A stretch of DNA of 64,000 nucleotides, from contig NZ_JAAKZI010000005.1 of the NCBI RefSeq assembly GCF_011045165.1, positions 93,398-157,397 on the forward strand, read 5' to 3'. The DNA is from Arthrobacter silviterrae (lineage in GTDB: Bacteria; Actinomycetota; Actinomycetes; Actinomycetales; Micrococcaceae). How positions within the stretch are numbered: position 1 is the first letter of the stretch; each line of letters begins with the position of its first letter. Under the pieces are notes generated by a model. The model saw only the letters and a list, made by a program, of their open reading frames with translations. It searched no databases and was not told where the DNA came from. The position numbers and the translations under genes are program-made. This document shows positions 26,312 through 34,656 of the stretch, piece by piece.

Positions 26312-27184
26312 TCAGCCCTTCAGTCCGGAGTTGGCCATGCCTTCAACGAAGCGCTTTTGCGCGAAGACGAAGAGCACGATCATGGGCAGTGCTGCCAGTG
26401 CGGTGCCGGCCATCAGGTACGGCCACTGCACGTTCATGGGGTTTTGGGAGAAGATGGCCAGGCCCAGCTGGAGGGGCCTGATCTCATCAGTGTTGGTGAT
26501 CATCAGCGGCCACAGGAAGGCATTCCAGGCAGCCTCGATTTGGAAGACGACGATGGTGATCAGGGCAGGCTTGATGAGAGGGGTCATGATGCGGGTGAAT
26601 ATCCCAAATTCGCCCACCCCGTCCATGCGCGCGGCATCGGCCAGCTCGGACGGCAGGGAAACGTAGAACTGCCGCGACAGGAAGGTGTACATGGGTCCCG
26701 CCGCGAGCGGAATGATCAGCCCCCACCAGGAGTTGAGCCAGCCCGTGCCGCCCATGCCGAAGATGTCATTGCCGCCGAATAGCGGAATGCCCTTCACAAT
26801 GAGGAACAAGGGAACCAGGATGATCTGGAACGGAATCATGAGCAGCACAATGAAGTAGTTCAGCAGGTACTTTGAGCCGCGGATGGGAAGCTTGGCCAGC
26901 GCGTAGCCGGCCATGGTGCACAGCACCAGCGTGACGGCGGTTTCGCCCACGGCAATAAAAAGGCTGTTGCGGAAGTAGTTCAGGAACGGCGCAATCGACA
27001 TGGCCTCGACAAAGTTTCCCCAGAGAAAGTCCTTGGGCAGCCAGGTGAAGGTGGCCACCTCGTTCGGCGCCTTCAGCGCCGTCAGGATCATCCAGATGAA
27101 TGGTGCCAGCATGAGGACCGATCCGAAGCTGAGGATGCCGTAGAGCAGTCCGCGTCCCACACGGGTTTTAGTTGTGTTATTCAC
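26312..27184 (-). CDS. carbohydrate ABC transporter permease (CUT1, MalG-type), transporter 1
   Basis: A 290-residue inner-membrane permease with about six helices (GRGLLYGILSFGSVLMLAPFIWMILTAL; LNYFRNSLFIAVGETAVTLVLCTMAGYALAKL) and the EAA-like loop ELADAARMDGVGEFGIF that docks the ATPase. GTG 27184 was chosen because GTGAATAA overlaps the stop of the partner permease. The ATPase is not encoded here, as is usual for CUT1 systems in actinobacteria that share MsmK-like ATPases. Confidence 0.88.
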   Translation of the reverse strand: MNNTTKTRVGRGLLYGILSFGSVLMLAPFIWMILTALKAPNEVATFTWLPKDFLWGNFVEAMSIAPFLNYFRNSLFIAVGETAVTLVLCTMAGYALAKLPIRGSKYLLNYFIVLLMIPFQIILVPLFLIVKGIPLFGGNDIFGMGGTGWLNSWWGLIIPLAAGPMYTFLSRQFYVSLPSELADAARMDGVGEFGIFTRIMTPLIKPALITIVVFQIEAAWNAFLWPLMITNTDEIRPLQLGLAIFSQNPMNVQWPYLMAGTALAALPMIVLFVFAQKRFVEGMANSGLKG

Positions 27185-28151
27185 TCTTATCCGATCCTTG
27201 GAGCTTGCGGCCCACGTAGATGAAGACACTGATCAACAGGATCATGATGACCGTCTCGGCGGAGGCGTATCCCAGTCGCAAGCTTTGGAAGGCGTTGTTG
27301 TAGATGTCCAGCACCAGCACGTTGGTGGCGATGCCCGGTCCGCCCTGCGTCATGACGTAGACCAGGTCGAACACCTGGAAGGTGCTCACGATCGCGGTGA
27401 CGAGGACGAAGAACTGCGCCGGCGCAAGGGCCGGCCACTTGACGTGGCGGAAAATCTGCCAGCTGTTGGCGCCGTCCAGGTCGGCAGCTTCGATAAGCTC
27501 CCGGGAAACACCCTGGAGGGCGGCCAAATAAATGATCATCTTGGCGCCCAGGCCCTGCCAGACCCCCACCACCATGACGGAACCCAGTGCCATGTCGGGG
27601 TTGGTCAGCCAGCCCTGCGGGCCAATGCCGAACAGGCTCAGGATGCCGTTGCCCAGCCCGGATCCGGGGTTGTACATCCACAGCCAGACCGAGGCAACGG
27701 CCACTGTGGCCGTGACTGTGGGGATGTAAAAGGCGGTGCGGAAGAAGGAAAGGCCGCGGATCTTTTGGTTCAGGCCCAGGGCAATCAACAGTGCCAGGCC
27801 CATGGAAATCGGAACGACGACGACGGCGTAGACCACAGTGTTGATGAAGGCGGTCTTGAAGTTTTGGTCGCCCATGAGTTCAACAAAGTTGGCGAAGCCC
27901 ACCCACTGCCACTCGCCGGTGAAGCTGTAGTCCGTCATGCTCAAAACGATGGCGGCCACGGTGGGGATGGAGATGAAGATGGTGGAGTGCAGCAGGGCAG
28001 GTGTGAGGAGGAACCAGCCGGCCCTGGTTTGCTTGCGTGTCAGCGATTTCCGCTTGGCGGGGCGGCCCGCCCCGGCCGGCTTTCCCACAGTGGGGGAAAG
28101 CCGGGCGGGGGCGCCGCCGCCGAGCGGCTTGGAGGTGGTGAGCTCACTCAT
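27177..28151 (-). CDS. carbohydrate ABC transporter permease (CUT1, MalF-type), transporter 1
   Basis: A 324-residue permease with a long Gly/Pro/Lys-rich cytoplasmic N-terminus and about six helices (GWFLLTPALLHSTIFISIPTVAAIVLSMTDYSF; AVVVVPISMGLALLIALGLNQKIRGLSFFRTAFYIP). The EAA motif is in RELIEAADLDGANSWQIFRHVKWPALAP. Its ATG overlaps the substrate-binding protein stop by 4 nt. It forms the channel with the MalG-type partner downstream. Confidence 0.88.
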   Translation of the reverse strand: MSELTTSKPLGGGAPARLSPTVGKPAGAGRPAKRKSLTRKQTRAGWFLLTPALLHSTIFISIPTVAAIVLSMTDYSFTGEWQWVGFANFVELMGDQNFKTAFINTVVYAVVVVPISMGLALLIALGLNQKIRGLSFFRTAFYIPTVTATVAVASVWLWMYNPGSGLGNGILSLFGIGPQGWLTNPDMALGSVMVVGVWQGLGAKMIIYLAALQGVSRELIEAADLDGANSWQIFRHVKWPALAPAQFFVLVTAIVSTFQVFDLVYVMTQGGPGIATNVLVLDIYNNAFQSLRLGYASAETVIMILLISVFIYVGRKLQGSDKSE

Positions 28152-29431
28152 TTCGACTGCGCGGCCAAACTGGTCAGGACTTCCTCGGCGGAGCGCTTGC
28201 CCAGCAGTGCCTCGTCGAAGCCGGAGTTGAAGGAGTTGCGCACCTCGAGCCAGTTGGCGGCTCCGCCTTCAAACACGGCGTGGTTGAGGTTTTCGGAGAC
28301 GAACTTGCTCAGCGGGTTGGACTGGGCCTGTTCCTGGGCGGCAGGCGAGTTGGATGCGGGGATCTTCTGGTTCAGCTTGGCCTGGGCATTGGACGCTTCC
28401 GGGGTGGACAGGGCCTGGATAAAGGCCCAGGCTGCGTCCGTGTGCTTCGTTGTGGCGCCAATGGCTGCGATGTCGCCGCCGACAAACTCGGACTTTGCGC
28501 CGTCGTCGAGCAGGAAGTAGGACAGGTCGTCACAGTTCTTTTGCCCGATGCCCTTGTCGCTGCAGTCCACGGCGCCCTTGACAAAGCCCATGGCTGCCTC
28601 ATTGGTGAGAACCAGGGGCTTCTGGGCTGCATTCTGGTAGCCAAAGGGTTCCACATTGTTGACCATGGACTTCATCCAGTTCAGCGTGGAGATGCCCTTT
28701 TCATTGTTGAAGTTGGGCTTGCCATCCTTGTAGAGCGGGGTGCCGGCGGAACCGAGGAAGGTGATGTAGGCCTGGCGGTAGGCGCCGGCCGCGGCATTGA
28801 AGTCGAAGCCGGGACGGGTGATCTTGCCGGAGGCGTCGCGCTTGGTCAGTTTCTCCGCGGCGGCCTTCAGCTCGGCCATGGTGGTCGGCGGCTTGTTGGG
28901 GTCCAGGCCGGCCTCAACAAAGGCGCTCTTGCGCAGGGCCACTGCCCTGGCGTCGGCAATCATGGGGTAGCCGTACACCTTGCCGTTGTAGGTCACGGTC
29001 GGAACCAGTGCCTCCACGGTGTCCTTGGTGATGGTGTCGGTGGTGACTCCCACGGCTCCCAGGTCCTTGAAAACCTTCTTGGCGGCAAACGGCTGGATCC
29101 AGCCAACGCCTGTCACCAGGACGTCATAGCCCTGGCCGCTGGCGATCGAGGTGGAAATCTTCTCGTTCATGTTGTTGTACGTGACAAAGTCAGGCTCAAC
29201 GGTCATCTTCGGGTACTTCTTGTTGAACGCGTCAACAACCTTCTGGAACTCCGCCTTGCCGTCGTTGGACAAGGGGTAGGTGGGGATCATAACCCGGATG
29301 GTGCCTGTGGCCGTGGCCGGATCGTCCTTGGCTCCGGCCGGTGAACTGCCCGTCCCCCCGGAGCCGCAGGCCCCGAGCGTCAGTGCCAGTCCTGCCGTCA
29401 ATGCAAGGGTCTTCAAGAACCGCTTCTTCAC
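28148..29431 (-). CDS. sugar ABC transporter substrate-binding lipoprotein, transporter 1
   Basis: A 427-residue CUT1-type solute-binding protein with lipobox LTLGACGSG (lipidated Cys about 22). GTG 29431 was chosen because AAAGGAGA lies 7 nt upstream and it gives a clean signal peptide (KKRFLKTLALTAGLALTLGAC); the longer reading adds 39 residues without signal character. Typical family segments are TIRVMIPTYPLSNDGKAEFQKV and DVLVTGVGWIQPF. It captures an unidentified carbohydrate outside the membrane. Confidence 0.88.
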   Translation of the reverse strand: MKKRFLKTLALTAGLALTLGACGSGGTGSSPAGAKDDPATATGTIRVMIPTYPLSNDGKAEFQKVVDAFNKKYPKMTVEPDFVTYNNMNEKISTSIASGQGYDVLVTGVGWIQPFAAKKVFKDLGAVGVTTDTITKDTVEALVPTVTYNGKVYGYPMIADARAVALRKSAFVEAGLDPNKPPTTMAELKAAAEKLTKRDASGKITRPGFDFNAAAGAYRQAYITFLGSAGTPLYKDGKPNFNNEKGISTLNWMKSMVNNVEPFGYQNAAQKPLVLTNEAAMGFVKGAVDCSDKGIGQKNCDDLSYFLLDDGAKSEFVGGDIAAIGATTKHTDAAWAFIQALSTPEASNAQAKLNQKIPASNSPAAQEQAQSNPLSKFVSENLNHAVFEGGAANWLEVRNSFNSGFDEALLGKRSAEEVLTSLAAQSK

Positions 29432-29590
29432 TGCTGTCTCCTTTGACTGTGGTGCTTCGCCGTGATTGTTGGTGCTGCGGGAATGGCCCGCCCAATTGTG
29501 ATGCACTGCACGTTGGTAAACGTCTTCCATGAAAGCTATGCGGTCCAAGCGGACGTTTCAAGCAAATTCTGATTGGTCGATCAATATCGA
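29432..29590. promoter_or_regulatory. promoter region of ABC transporter 1 with ATTGGTCGATCAAT dyad
   Basis: This 159-nt gap lies between the hybrid regulator gene and the substrate-binding gene, both on the minus strand. ATTGGTCGATCAAT (29572-29585) is a 14-bp dyad with one mismatched pair and a CG centre, and GATCAATATCGATC overlaps it. It differs from the TTGGCAACCGGTTGACAA family, so a different regulator may act here. No promoter hexamers are convincing. Confidence 0.4.
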
Positions 29591-30652
29591 TCATTTGGCG
29601 GTTGCGGGCGCCCCGGTGGAACGCCTGACATTCAGGTTGGGCACCAGGGACAGGTGCACCACGGCCCCCTGCCGGTCCGCCGGGTAGCCCAGGCGCCGGA
29701 CCAGCTGTTCCAGGGCCAGCGCGCCAACGGAGTGCTTGGGGGGGCCCACGGCCGTCAGCGGAACGGCGGCCAGATTGGCCACGACATCGTCGTAGGCGAT
29801 CACCGAAAGGTCCTCGGGGACCCGCACGCCGCGCGCCAGTGCGGCGTCCACCAGGGCAGAGGCGTGGGTGTCATTGTGCACAAAGATGCCCGTAATCCCG
29901 TGGGCAAGTACGTCGTCGAGCAGGCGCTCCACGGCCCCGAGGTCCACGCCGGCCGGCACCCGGGGAAATTGGAACATCGGAAGCCCCGCCGTCAGCCCCA
30001 ACAGGTCCATCGCCTCTGCAGCACCCTGCTCGAGCCAGTACGACGTGGGCGTTGGCGCCAGTGCGACCGCAATGGAGCGGTGCCCAAGCCCGTGCAGGTG
30101 GCGGATGGCCAGGGCTGCCCCGTAGGCGTGGTCGCTGCGCACATAGTCCAGCTCCTCCCCGACATGCGGGTACCCAAATGATCGTTCGACCAGAACGGCG
30201 GGAACTTTCATCTCACCAAGCCAGGAACCCACCTCCGCGGCACGGTCGTCGCCCGCCACGGTGGTGATCAGCATGCCTTCCACGCCCAGGTCCAGCATGC
30301 GCCGGACGTGGCCCGGTTCGGCATCCATGCCTCCGGAAACACCCAGCACCAGCCGGACGTTCAGCCGTTCAGCCACCATTTCCATGCCTTTGATGACTTC
30401 CGGGAAATAGTAGACGCTGCCGGGGACCAGGATGCCAACCAGGATCTGCCGCTTGCTGCCGGGGTCGGTGCCGCCCAGGCGCACGGCCCCGCCGTGGACA
30501 CGGCTGAGCTGCTTGCCATCGTGCAACTCATTGAGGTCGCGCCGGATGGTGATCTCCGAAACCGCCAGGGCCTGGGCAATCTCCGTTGCCTTGACCCGCC
30601 CGTGCAGCCTCAGCTGCTCAAGGATGTACTTGTGTCGCCCACTCGCCAGCAT
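29591..30652 (-). CDS. DeoR-type HTH / periplasmic-binding-domain hybrid transcriptional regulator
   Basis: A 353-residue regulator that joins a DeoR-type HTH (YILEQLRLHGRVKATEIAQAL, then SEITIRRDLNEL) to a LacI-like effector domain (LVGILVPGSVYYFPEV, ITGIFVHNDTHASAL, LSVIAYDDVVANLAAVPLTAV). DeoR proteins normally carry a sugar-phosphate isomerase-like sensor, so this is a less common fusion. The start is uncertain among in-frame ATGs at 30652, 30664 and 30709. It lies directly upstream of ABC transporter 1 and is its best candidate regulator. Confidence 0.78.
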   Translation of the reverse strand: MLASGRHKYILEQLRLHGRVKATEIAQALAVSEITIRRDLNELHDGKQLSRVHGGAVRLGGTDPGSKRQILVGILVPGSVYYFPEVIKGMEMVAERLNVRLVLGVSGGMDAEPGHVRRMLDLGVEGMLITTVAGDDRAAEVGSWLGEMKVPAVLVERSFGYPHVGEELDYVRSDHAYGAALAIRHLHGLGHRSIAVALAPTPTSYWLEQGAAEAMDLLGLTAGLPMFQFPRVPAGVDLGAVERLLDDVLAHGITGIFVHNDTHASALVDAALARGVRVPEDLSVIAYDDVVANLAAVPLTAVGPPKHSVGALALEQLVRRLGYPADRQGAVVHLSLVPNLNVRRSTGAPATAK

Positions 30653-30686
30653 TGCCAACCCCATCGTTCGGAACACCATTTGCGCG

Positions 30687-30706
30687 TTCGGTATTGCTAA
30701 TACGAA
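30687..30706. promoter_or_regulatory. dyad TTCGGTATTGCTAATACGAA near the hybrid regulator
   Basis: The core arms GTATT and AATAC are separated by GCT, and outer TTC/GAA arms continue the symmetry after a one-base bulge. It lies in the divergent gap between the hybrid regulator and the DUF624 gene. It could be the autoregulatory operator and supports a regulator start at 30652 or 30664. Confidence 0.4.
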
Positions 30707-30805
30707 CATATTTCGGTCAAATAGAGCAAGACGTGTTTGTCAGCCGCGTCACCTTTCGCCGCAAACGGCACCCTTCCAGCCGGCACCTTGCCCCCTAAGG
30801 ACCCC

Positions 30806-31432
30806 ATGAGCACCCACCAGCCGGCCACGCGGCCGCCGCGCCTGTTCAATGCCTTTGTCATGGCCGGGGACATCCTCTGGCTCCAGTTGCTGTTTGTGGC
30901 TGCCTCCCTGCCGTTGGTCACGGTTTTTCCCGCAGCAGTGGCACTTCAGCGTTCCCTGCGCGAGGTGCTGCTGGAGGGCCGTCCGCGCCCCACCGCCGTG
31001 TTTTGGCATAACCTGCGATGGGCATGGCAGCGGACCTGGAAGGCGGCCCTGCTGCCGCCGGCATTCCTGGCCGCGGCCGCTGTCTCACTCGTGTTTTGGC
31101 TGGCGGCCAACAGCGCTGCAGGCGTCGTGGCGCTGTGCGTGCTGGTGCCGCTGTATGGCGTGGCCATGGCTGCGTACCTGGCTGTTCTGTCCTCTGCCAT
31201 GACGTCGGCCCGGGGGGATTCGCTGCGGGAGTGGTGCGCTGCGTCATGGGTGCTGGCCAAGGCGCGCCCCCTGCCCCTGGCACTCTCGGTGGTGGTCATG
31301 GGCACCTGGTTCCTGCTGCTGGCCCGGCTCCCCACGCTGCTGCTGGTGGGCACCGGGCTGGTGCCGGCGGCCCTCGCCTGGTGGGCGGCCGCCGGCTGGA
31401 TCAAGCAATACCGCAAGGCAAGCGCACCGTAA
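30806..31432 (+). CDS. DUF624 family membrane protein
   Basis: A 208-residue membrane protein with about five hydrophobic segments, starting with RLFNAFVMAGDILWLQLLFVAASLPLVTVFPAAVAL. The signature WxxLF/LPLVTxFPA-like N-terminus and the basic loop with RWAWQRTWKAALLP fit DUF624 (YesL-like) proteins, which often accompany CUT1 sugar ABC operons. Start ATG 30806 has AAGGA upstream. Its function is unknown. It is divergent from the hybrid regulator and stands alone on the plus strand. Confidence 0.75.
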   Translation: MSTHQPATRPPRLFNAFVMAGDILWLQLLFVAASLPLVTVFPAAVALQRSLREVLLEGRPRPTAVFWHNLRWAWQRTWKAALLPPAFLAAAAVSLVFWLAANSAAGVVALCVLVPLYGVAMAAYLAVLSSAMTSARGDSLREWCAASWVLAKARPLPLALSVVVMGTWFLLLARLPTLLLVGTGLVPAALAWWAAAGWIKQYRKASAP

Positions 31433-31458
31433 GGCGGGCGCACCGTAAGTGGCACACC

Positions 31459-31495
31459 AAAGTCCGGTCCCGGCGTCGTGCCTGGACCGGCTTTT
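31459..31495 (+). terminator. rho-independent terminator candidate after DUF624 gene
   Basis: CCGGTCC (31464-31470) pairs with GGACCGG (31484-31490), with AAA on the left and CTTTT on the right. It lies between convergent genes and could work in both directions. Confidence 0.6.
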
Positions 31496-31508
31496 GGGAT
31501 GGAGGAGG

Positions 31509-32675
31509 CTAGGCCCTTTCGGGGTACTTGCCCTCCTCGCGGATGTGCTCGTTGAGGAGTGCCAGGAACTCGTCCTCGTCAAAGTCGAGGCCCACTTCAG
31601 CGCCCTTCCAGCTGGAGAGGTGGATGGCGTTGGCCAGGCGGACGCCGTTGATGCCGTCGGAACCCGGCGCCAGCAGCGGGGTGCCGTCCAGGATGTTTGC
31701 GGCGAAGTTCTCCAGTACGCCGGCGTGCTGGGCGCCCCAGGCGGACTCAAACTCGATAACCTCGGTGGTGAGGTACTGGTCCATGTCCAGCTGGCCCATG
31801 AACAGCTTGCGCACGTCCTCCATGCCCATGCCCTCGCTGATTTCACGTTCCTTCCTGTTCATGCGGGTCACGGTGGCCGTCTTGCTGCCCTCCACCACGA
31901 TCTTTCCGGCATCACCGAGGATCTCAAAACGGTCGGTGCCCACCATGTCGTGCGTGGCCGTGACAAAGGTCCCCGTGGCCCCGTTGCCGTAGTCGACCAG
32001 GGCCGTGACCTCATCCTCCACAGCAATATCGCGGCGGTAGCCATAGGAAACCTTGGCGAAGACCGACTTCGGCACCCCGCAGATCCACTGCCACAAATCC
32101 AGCTGGTGGGGCGCCTGGTTGACCAGGACGCCGCCGCCTTCGCCTCCCCAGGTTGCCCGCCAGGCGCTGGAATTGTAGTACCCCTGCGGGCGCCACCAGG
32201 TGGTGATGATCCAGTTGGTGCGCAGGATGGTGCCAATCTCGCCGGCGTCGACAATTTCCTTCAGGCGCCGGTACAGCGGATTGTTGCGCTGGTTGAACAT
32301 GATGGCGAACGACAGCTCCGGCTTGCCGGCGGCGTACTCGTTGAGCTCCTTCACCTGCTTGGTGTACACCCCGGCCGGCTTCTCCACGAGGGCGTGGATG
32401 TTCCGGCCCAGGGCGGCAATGCCGATTTCCGGGTGAAGGTAGTGCGGCACGCAGGTGACGACGGCGTCAATGTCGCCGCTGTCCAGCATGGCCACGTAGT
32501 CGTCATAGACGTGGACGCCCGGGTAGCTGGCGGAGGCGAGTTCCCGCTTGGCGGGATCGGTGTCGGTGAGGGCGCCGATTTCCATGTTCGGCACCAGCCC
32601 GTCCGTGATGAACTTGGCGTACATGCCGCCCTGCTGGCCCAGGCCGATGATGCCGAGGCGTACTTTCTTGCTCAT
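31509..32675 (-). CDS. Gfo/Idh/MocA family oxidoreductase (B)
   Basis: A 388-residue dehydrogenase with Rossmann motif LGIIGLGQQGGMYAKF, CVPHYLHPEIGIAALGRNIHALVEKPAGV and the GEGGGVLVNQAPHQLDLWQW motif with its catalytic His. It oxidises a sugar or polyol hydroxyl with NAD(P); the substrate is unknown. It is the last gene of the operon 35556-31509, after the TIM-barrel gene (32-nt gap). Together they form one of the repeated dehydrogenase/isomerase pairs of the island. Confidence 0.87.
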   Translation of the reverse strand: MSKKVRLGIIGLGQQGGMYAKFITDGLVPNMEIGALTDTDPAKRELASASYPGVHVYDDYVAMLDSGDIDAVVTCVPHYLHPEIGIAALGRNIHALVEKPAGVYTKQVKELNEYAAGKPELSFAIMFNQRNNPLYRRLKEIVDAGEIGTILRTNWIITTWWRPQGYYNSSAWRATWGGEGGGVLVNQAPHQLDLWQWICGVPKSVFAKVSYGYRRDIAVEDEVTALVDYGNGATGTFVTATHDMVGTDRFEILGDAGKIVVEGSKTATVTRMNRKEREISEGMGMEDVRKLFMGQLDMDQYLTTEVIEFESAWGAQHAGVLENFAANILDGTPLLAPGSDGINGVRLANAIHLSSWKGAEVGLDFDEDEFLALLNEHIREEGKYPERA

Positions 32676-32707
32676 TGTGGTGTCCTTCTGTGGTGGTTGG
32701 GCCGGGG

Positions 32708-33568
32708 TCAGAACAGTTCCGCGAACCCCATGGCTGTGAGGTTGCGGTGCGATGTTTCCAGCGCCTCCCAGACGGTGCGCCCGTACAGCTCGTCCTGCTC
32801 CACGAGCAGGTACCTGGCACCGGCAGCCTGTGCTGCGGGGACGATGGAGCTGAAATCCAGGTTGCCCTCCCCCACCTCGGCAAACTGGACCACGTCCTTG
32901 AACGCTGCCATGAAGCCGGCCTGGTCCCCGGCGTCGAGCAGGCCGAATGCCTGTTCCGGAAGCATGCCGATCCGGTAGTCCTTGAGGTGGACCATGGCCG
33001 TCTGTCCCGCATACTTTTCCAGTGTGCGGACCGGGTCCAGGCCGCCGCGCTGCACCCAGTGGACATCGATTTCCAGGCCCATGGCCGGGGAGTTTTCATT
33101 GATGATGTCCAGCAGGTATTGGCCGTTGAACTTCGCAAACTCAATGTGGTGGTTGTGGTAGTACAGGCTAATGCCCTGGTCCTGGAGGCGTTCGGCGTAG
33201 CCGTTGGTCTCCTTGGCGAACTCAACCAGGGCATCCACCGACTTCATGGCCGGGAACGGCAGCATGCCGATCCGCAGCAGTGTCGTGTCGAGGCGCCTGG
33301 CGTCTTCAACAATCTTTTCAAAGTCGTCCTTGAGGGAATCCCCGGGGCGCCCCACAGGCTTTTCCATCATGACTGACAGGGACGCCACGTCCATGCCAAG
33401 CTCGGCCTGGGCCCGCTCCAGCTCGGACACATTCCGTTCATCCATGGGGATCTGGGAAATTTCGACGGCGTTGTAGCCGAGGTCGCTGACCCTGCGGAGC
33501 GTGTCGAAGGCGCCCACTTCCGCAAAGCTGTCCTTGAGCATCATTGCCTGTACACCGATTTTTGCCAC
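32708..33568 (-). CDS. sugar phosphate isomerase/epimerase (TIM barrel)
   Basis: A 286-residue xylose-isomerase-like TIM barrel, MAKIGVQAMMLKDSFAEVGAFDTLRRVSDLGYNAVEIS-type start (segments GVQAMML and YNAVEIS quoted). Potential metal ligands are in YYHNHHIEFAKF, LEIDVHWVQRG, MVHLKDYRIG and YLLVEQDELYG. The layout matches inosose-dehydratase/tagatose-epimerase relatives. The gene lies between two Gfo/Idh/MocA genes. The reaction is unassigned. Confidence 0.82.
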   Translation of the reverse strand: MAKIGVQAMMLKDSFAEVGAFDTLRRVSDLGYNAVEISQIPMDERNVSELERAQAELGMDVASLSVMMEKPVGRPGDSLKDDFEKIVEDARRLDTTLLRIGMLPFPAMKSVDALVEFAKETNGYAERLQDQGISLYYHNHHIEFAKFNGQYLLDIINENSPAMGLEIDVHWVQRGGLDPVRTLEKYAGQTAMVHLKDYRIGMLPEQAFGLLDAGDQAGFMAAFKDVVQFAEVGEGNLDFSSIVPAAQAAGARYLLVEQDELYGRTVWEALETSHRNLTAMGFAELF

Positions 33569-33611
33569 GATGGTCCTTATCCGTTGCTGGGTTTTTGGTT
33601 GGGGTGCGCGC

Positions 33612-34619
33612 CTAGGAAACAGCGGCCAGCTGCCCGGGGTAGCTCTGGGCGTAGACGGCCTTAATGATGCGCAGCGTCTTCAGGGCCTCGGACGGGTCAA
33701 TCCAAAACGGGCCGTCCTGGCCCAGCTGGGCATAAAAGTCGGCAATGTAGAGCTGGTGGGAGACGCCCCAGTAGTCCCGCCCGCCGGAGTCGGCACGCCG
33801 CTCCTGAACCACCTCCACGCATCCGTCCGCATGCGTGATGGCCAGGTCGCCGCGCAGCTGCAGCGTTGCCGTTTCGGCCACAATGTCAACCGTGATGGGC
33901 GCGTTGGCGGCGTTGGCGAGGGTCGCATAAAAGACGCTGCGGGCCCCATTGCGGTGGCTGAGCACCAGCTCGGCTGTGTCCTCGACCTCGATGCTGTCCC
34001 CGAGGGCGCGTGTGGCGGCATGGCCGGAGACGCCGGTGACCTCCCCCACCATCCACTGCAGCAGGTCAAGGGTGTGGATGGCCTGGTTCATGAGGAGACC
34101 GCCGCCTCCGCCCGCCCATGTGCCGCGCCACGGCCGGCTGGCATAGTAGGCGGCATCGCGGTGCCACATGACCGTCCCGGAGCCGCCGAGGATGGCGCCA
34201 AACTCACCCGCGGCGAGCCGCCGGTGCATGGCCTGCACGGCGTGGTTGTACCGGTTTTGGAAGCAAATGCCGATGCGGGCGGAGCTGGCGGCCGCAGCGG
34301 CAGCCAGCCGTTCGCCGTCGGCCAGGGTGCTGGCGAGGGGCTTCTCGCTGATGACGTTGATGCCGCGTTCCAGTGCCGCGATGGCCGGGTCCGCGTGCTG
34401 GTGGTGGGGCGTGCAGACATGCACGACGTCGGGCCGCACCGTATCGAGCATGGCCGCCGCGTTGCTGTACCCAGGCACCCCGTGGGCCTGCTCCGCCGCC
34501 GTGAGCCGGCCTGGATCGGTGTCGCACACGGCCACGAGCTCCGCATCCGGGATGCCGGCAATGGCCTCAAAGTGGACTGTGGCAACGTCCCCGCAACCAA
34601 TCACGGCAACTCTGGGCAT
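33612..34619 (-). CDS. Gfo/Idh/MocA family oxidoreductase (C)
   Basis: A 335-residue dehydrogenase with Rossmann motif RVAVIGCGDVATVHFEAI, HVCTPHHQHADPAIAALERGINVISEKPLAST and GGGGGLLMNQAIHTLDLLQWM, the family's catalytic HxxD region. ATG 34619 with AGGAG upstream was chosen over a longer in-frame reading that adds 33 residues without family character. It probably works in the same pathway as B; the two share the GG..NQA(I/P)H segment. Substrate unknown. Confidence 0.86.
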   Translation of the reverse strand: MPRVAVIGCGDVATVHFEAIAGIPDAELVAVCDTDPGRLTAAEQAHGVPGYSNAAAMLDTVRPDVVHVCTPHHQHADPAIAALERGINVISEKPLASTLADGERLAAAAAASSARIGICFQNRYNHAVQAMHRRLAAGEFGAILGGSGTVMWHRDAAYYASRPWRGTWAGGGGGLLMNQAIHTLDLLQWMVGEVTGVSGHAATRALGDSIEVEDTAELVLSHRNGARSVFYATLANAANAPITVDIVAETATLQLRGDLAITHADGCVEVVQERRADSGGRDYWGVSHQLYIADFYAQLGQDGPFWIDPSEALKTLRIIKAVYAQSYPGQLAAVS

Positions 34620-34656
34620 GCTGACTCCTGATAGTGGTGGGTGGGATGGCAGGAAA

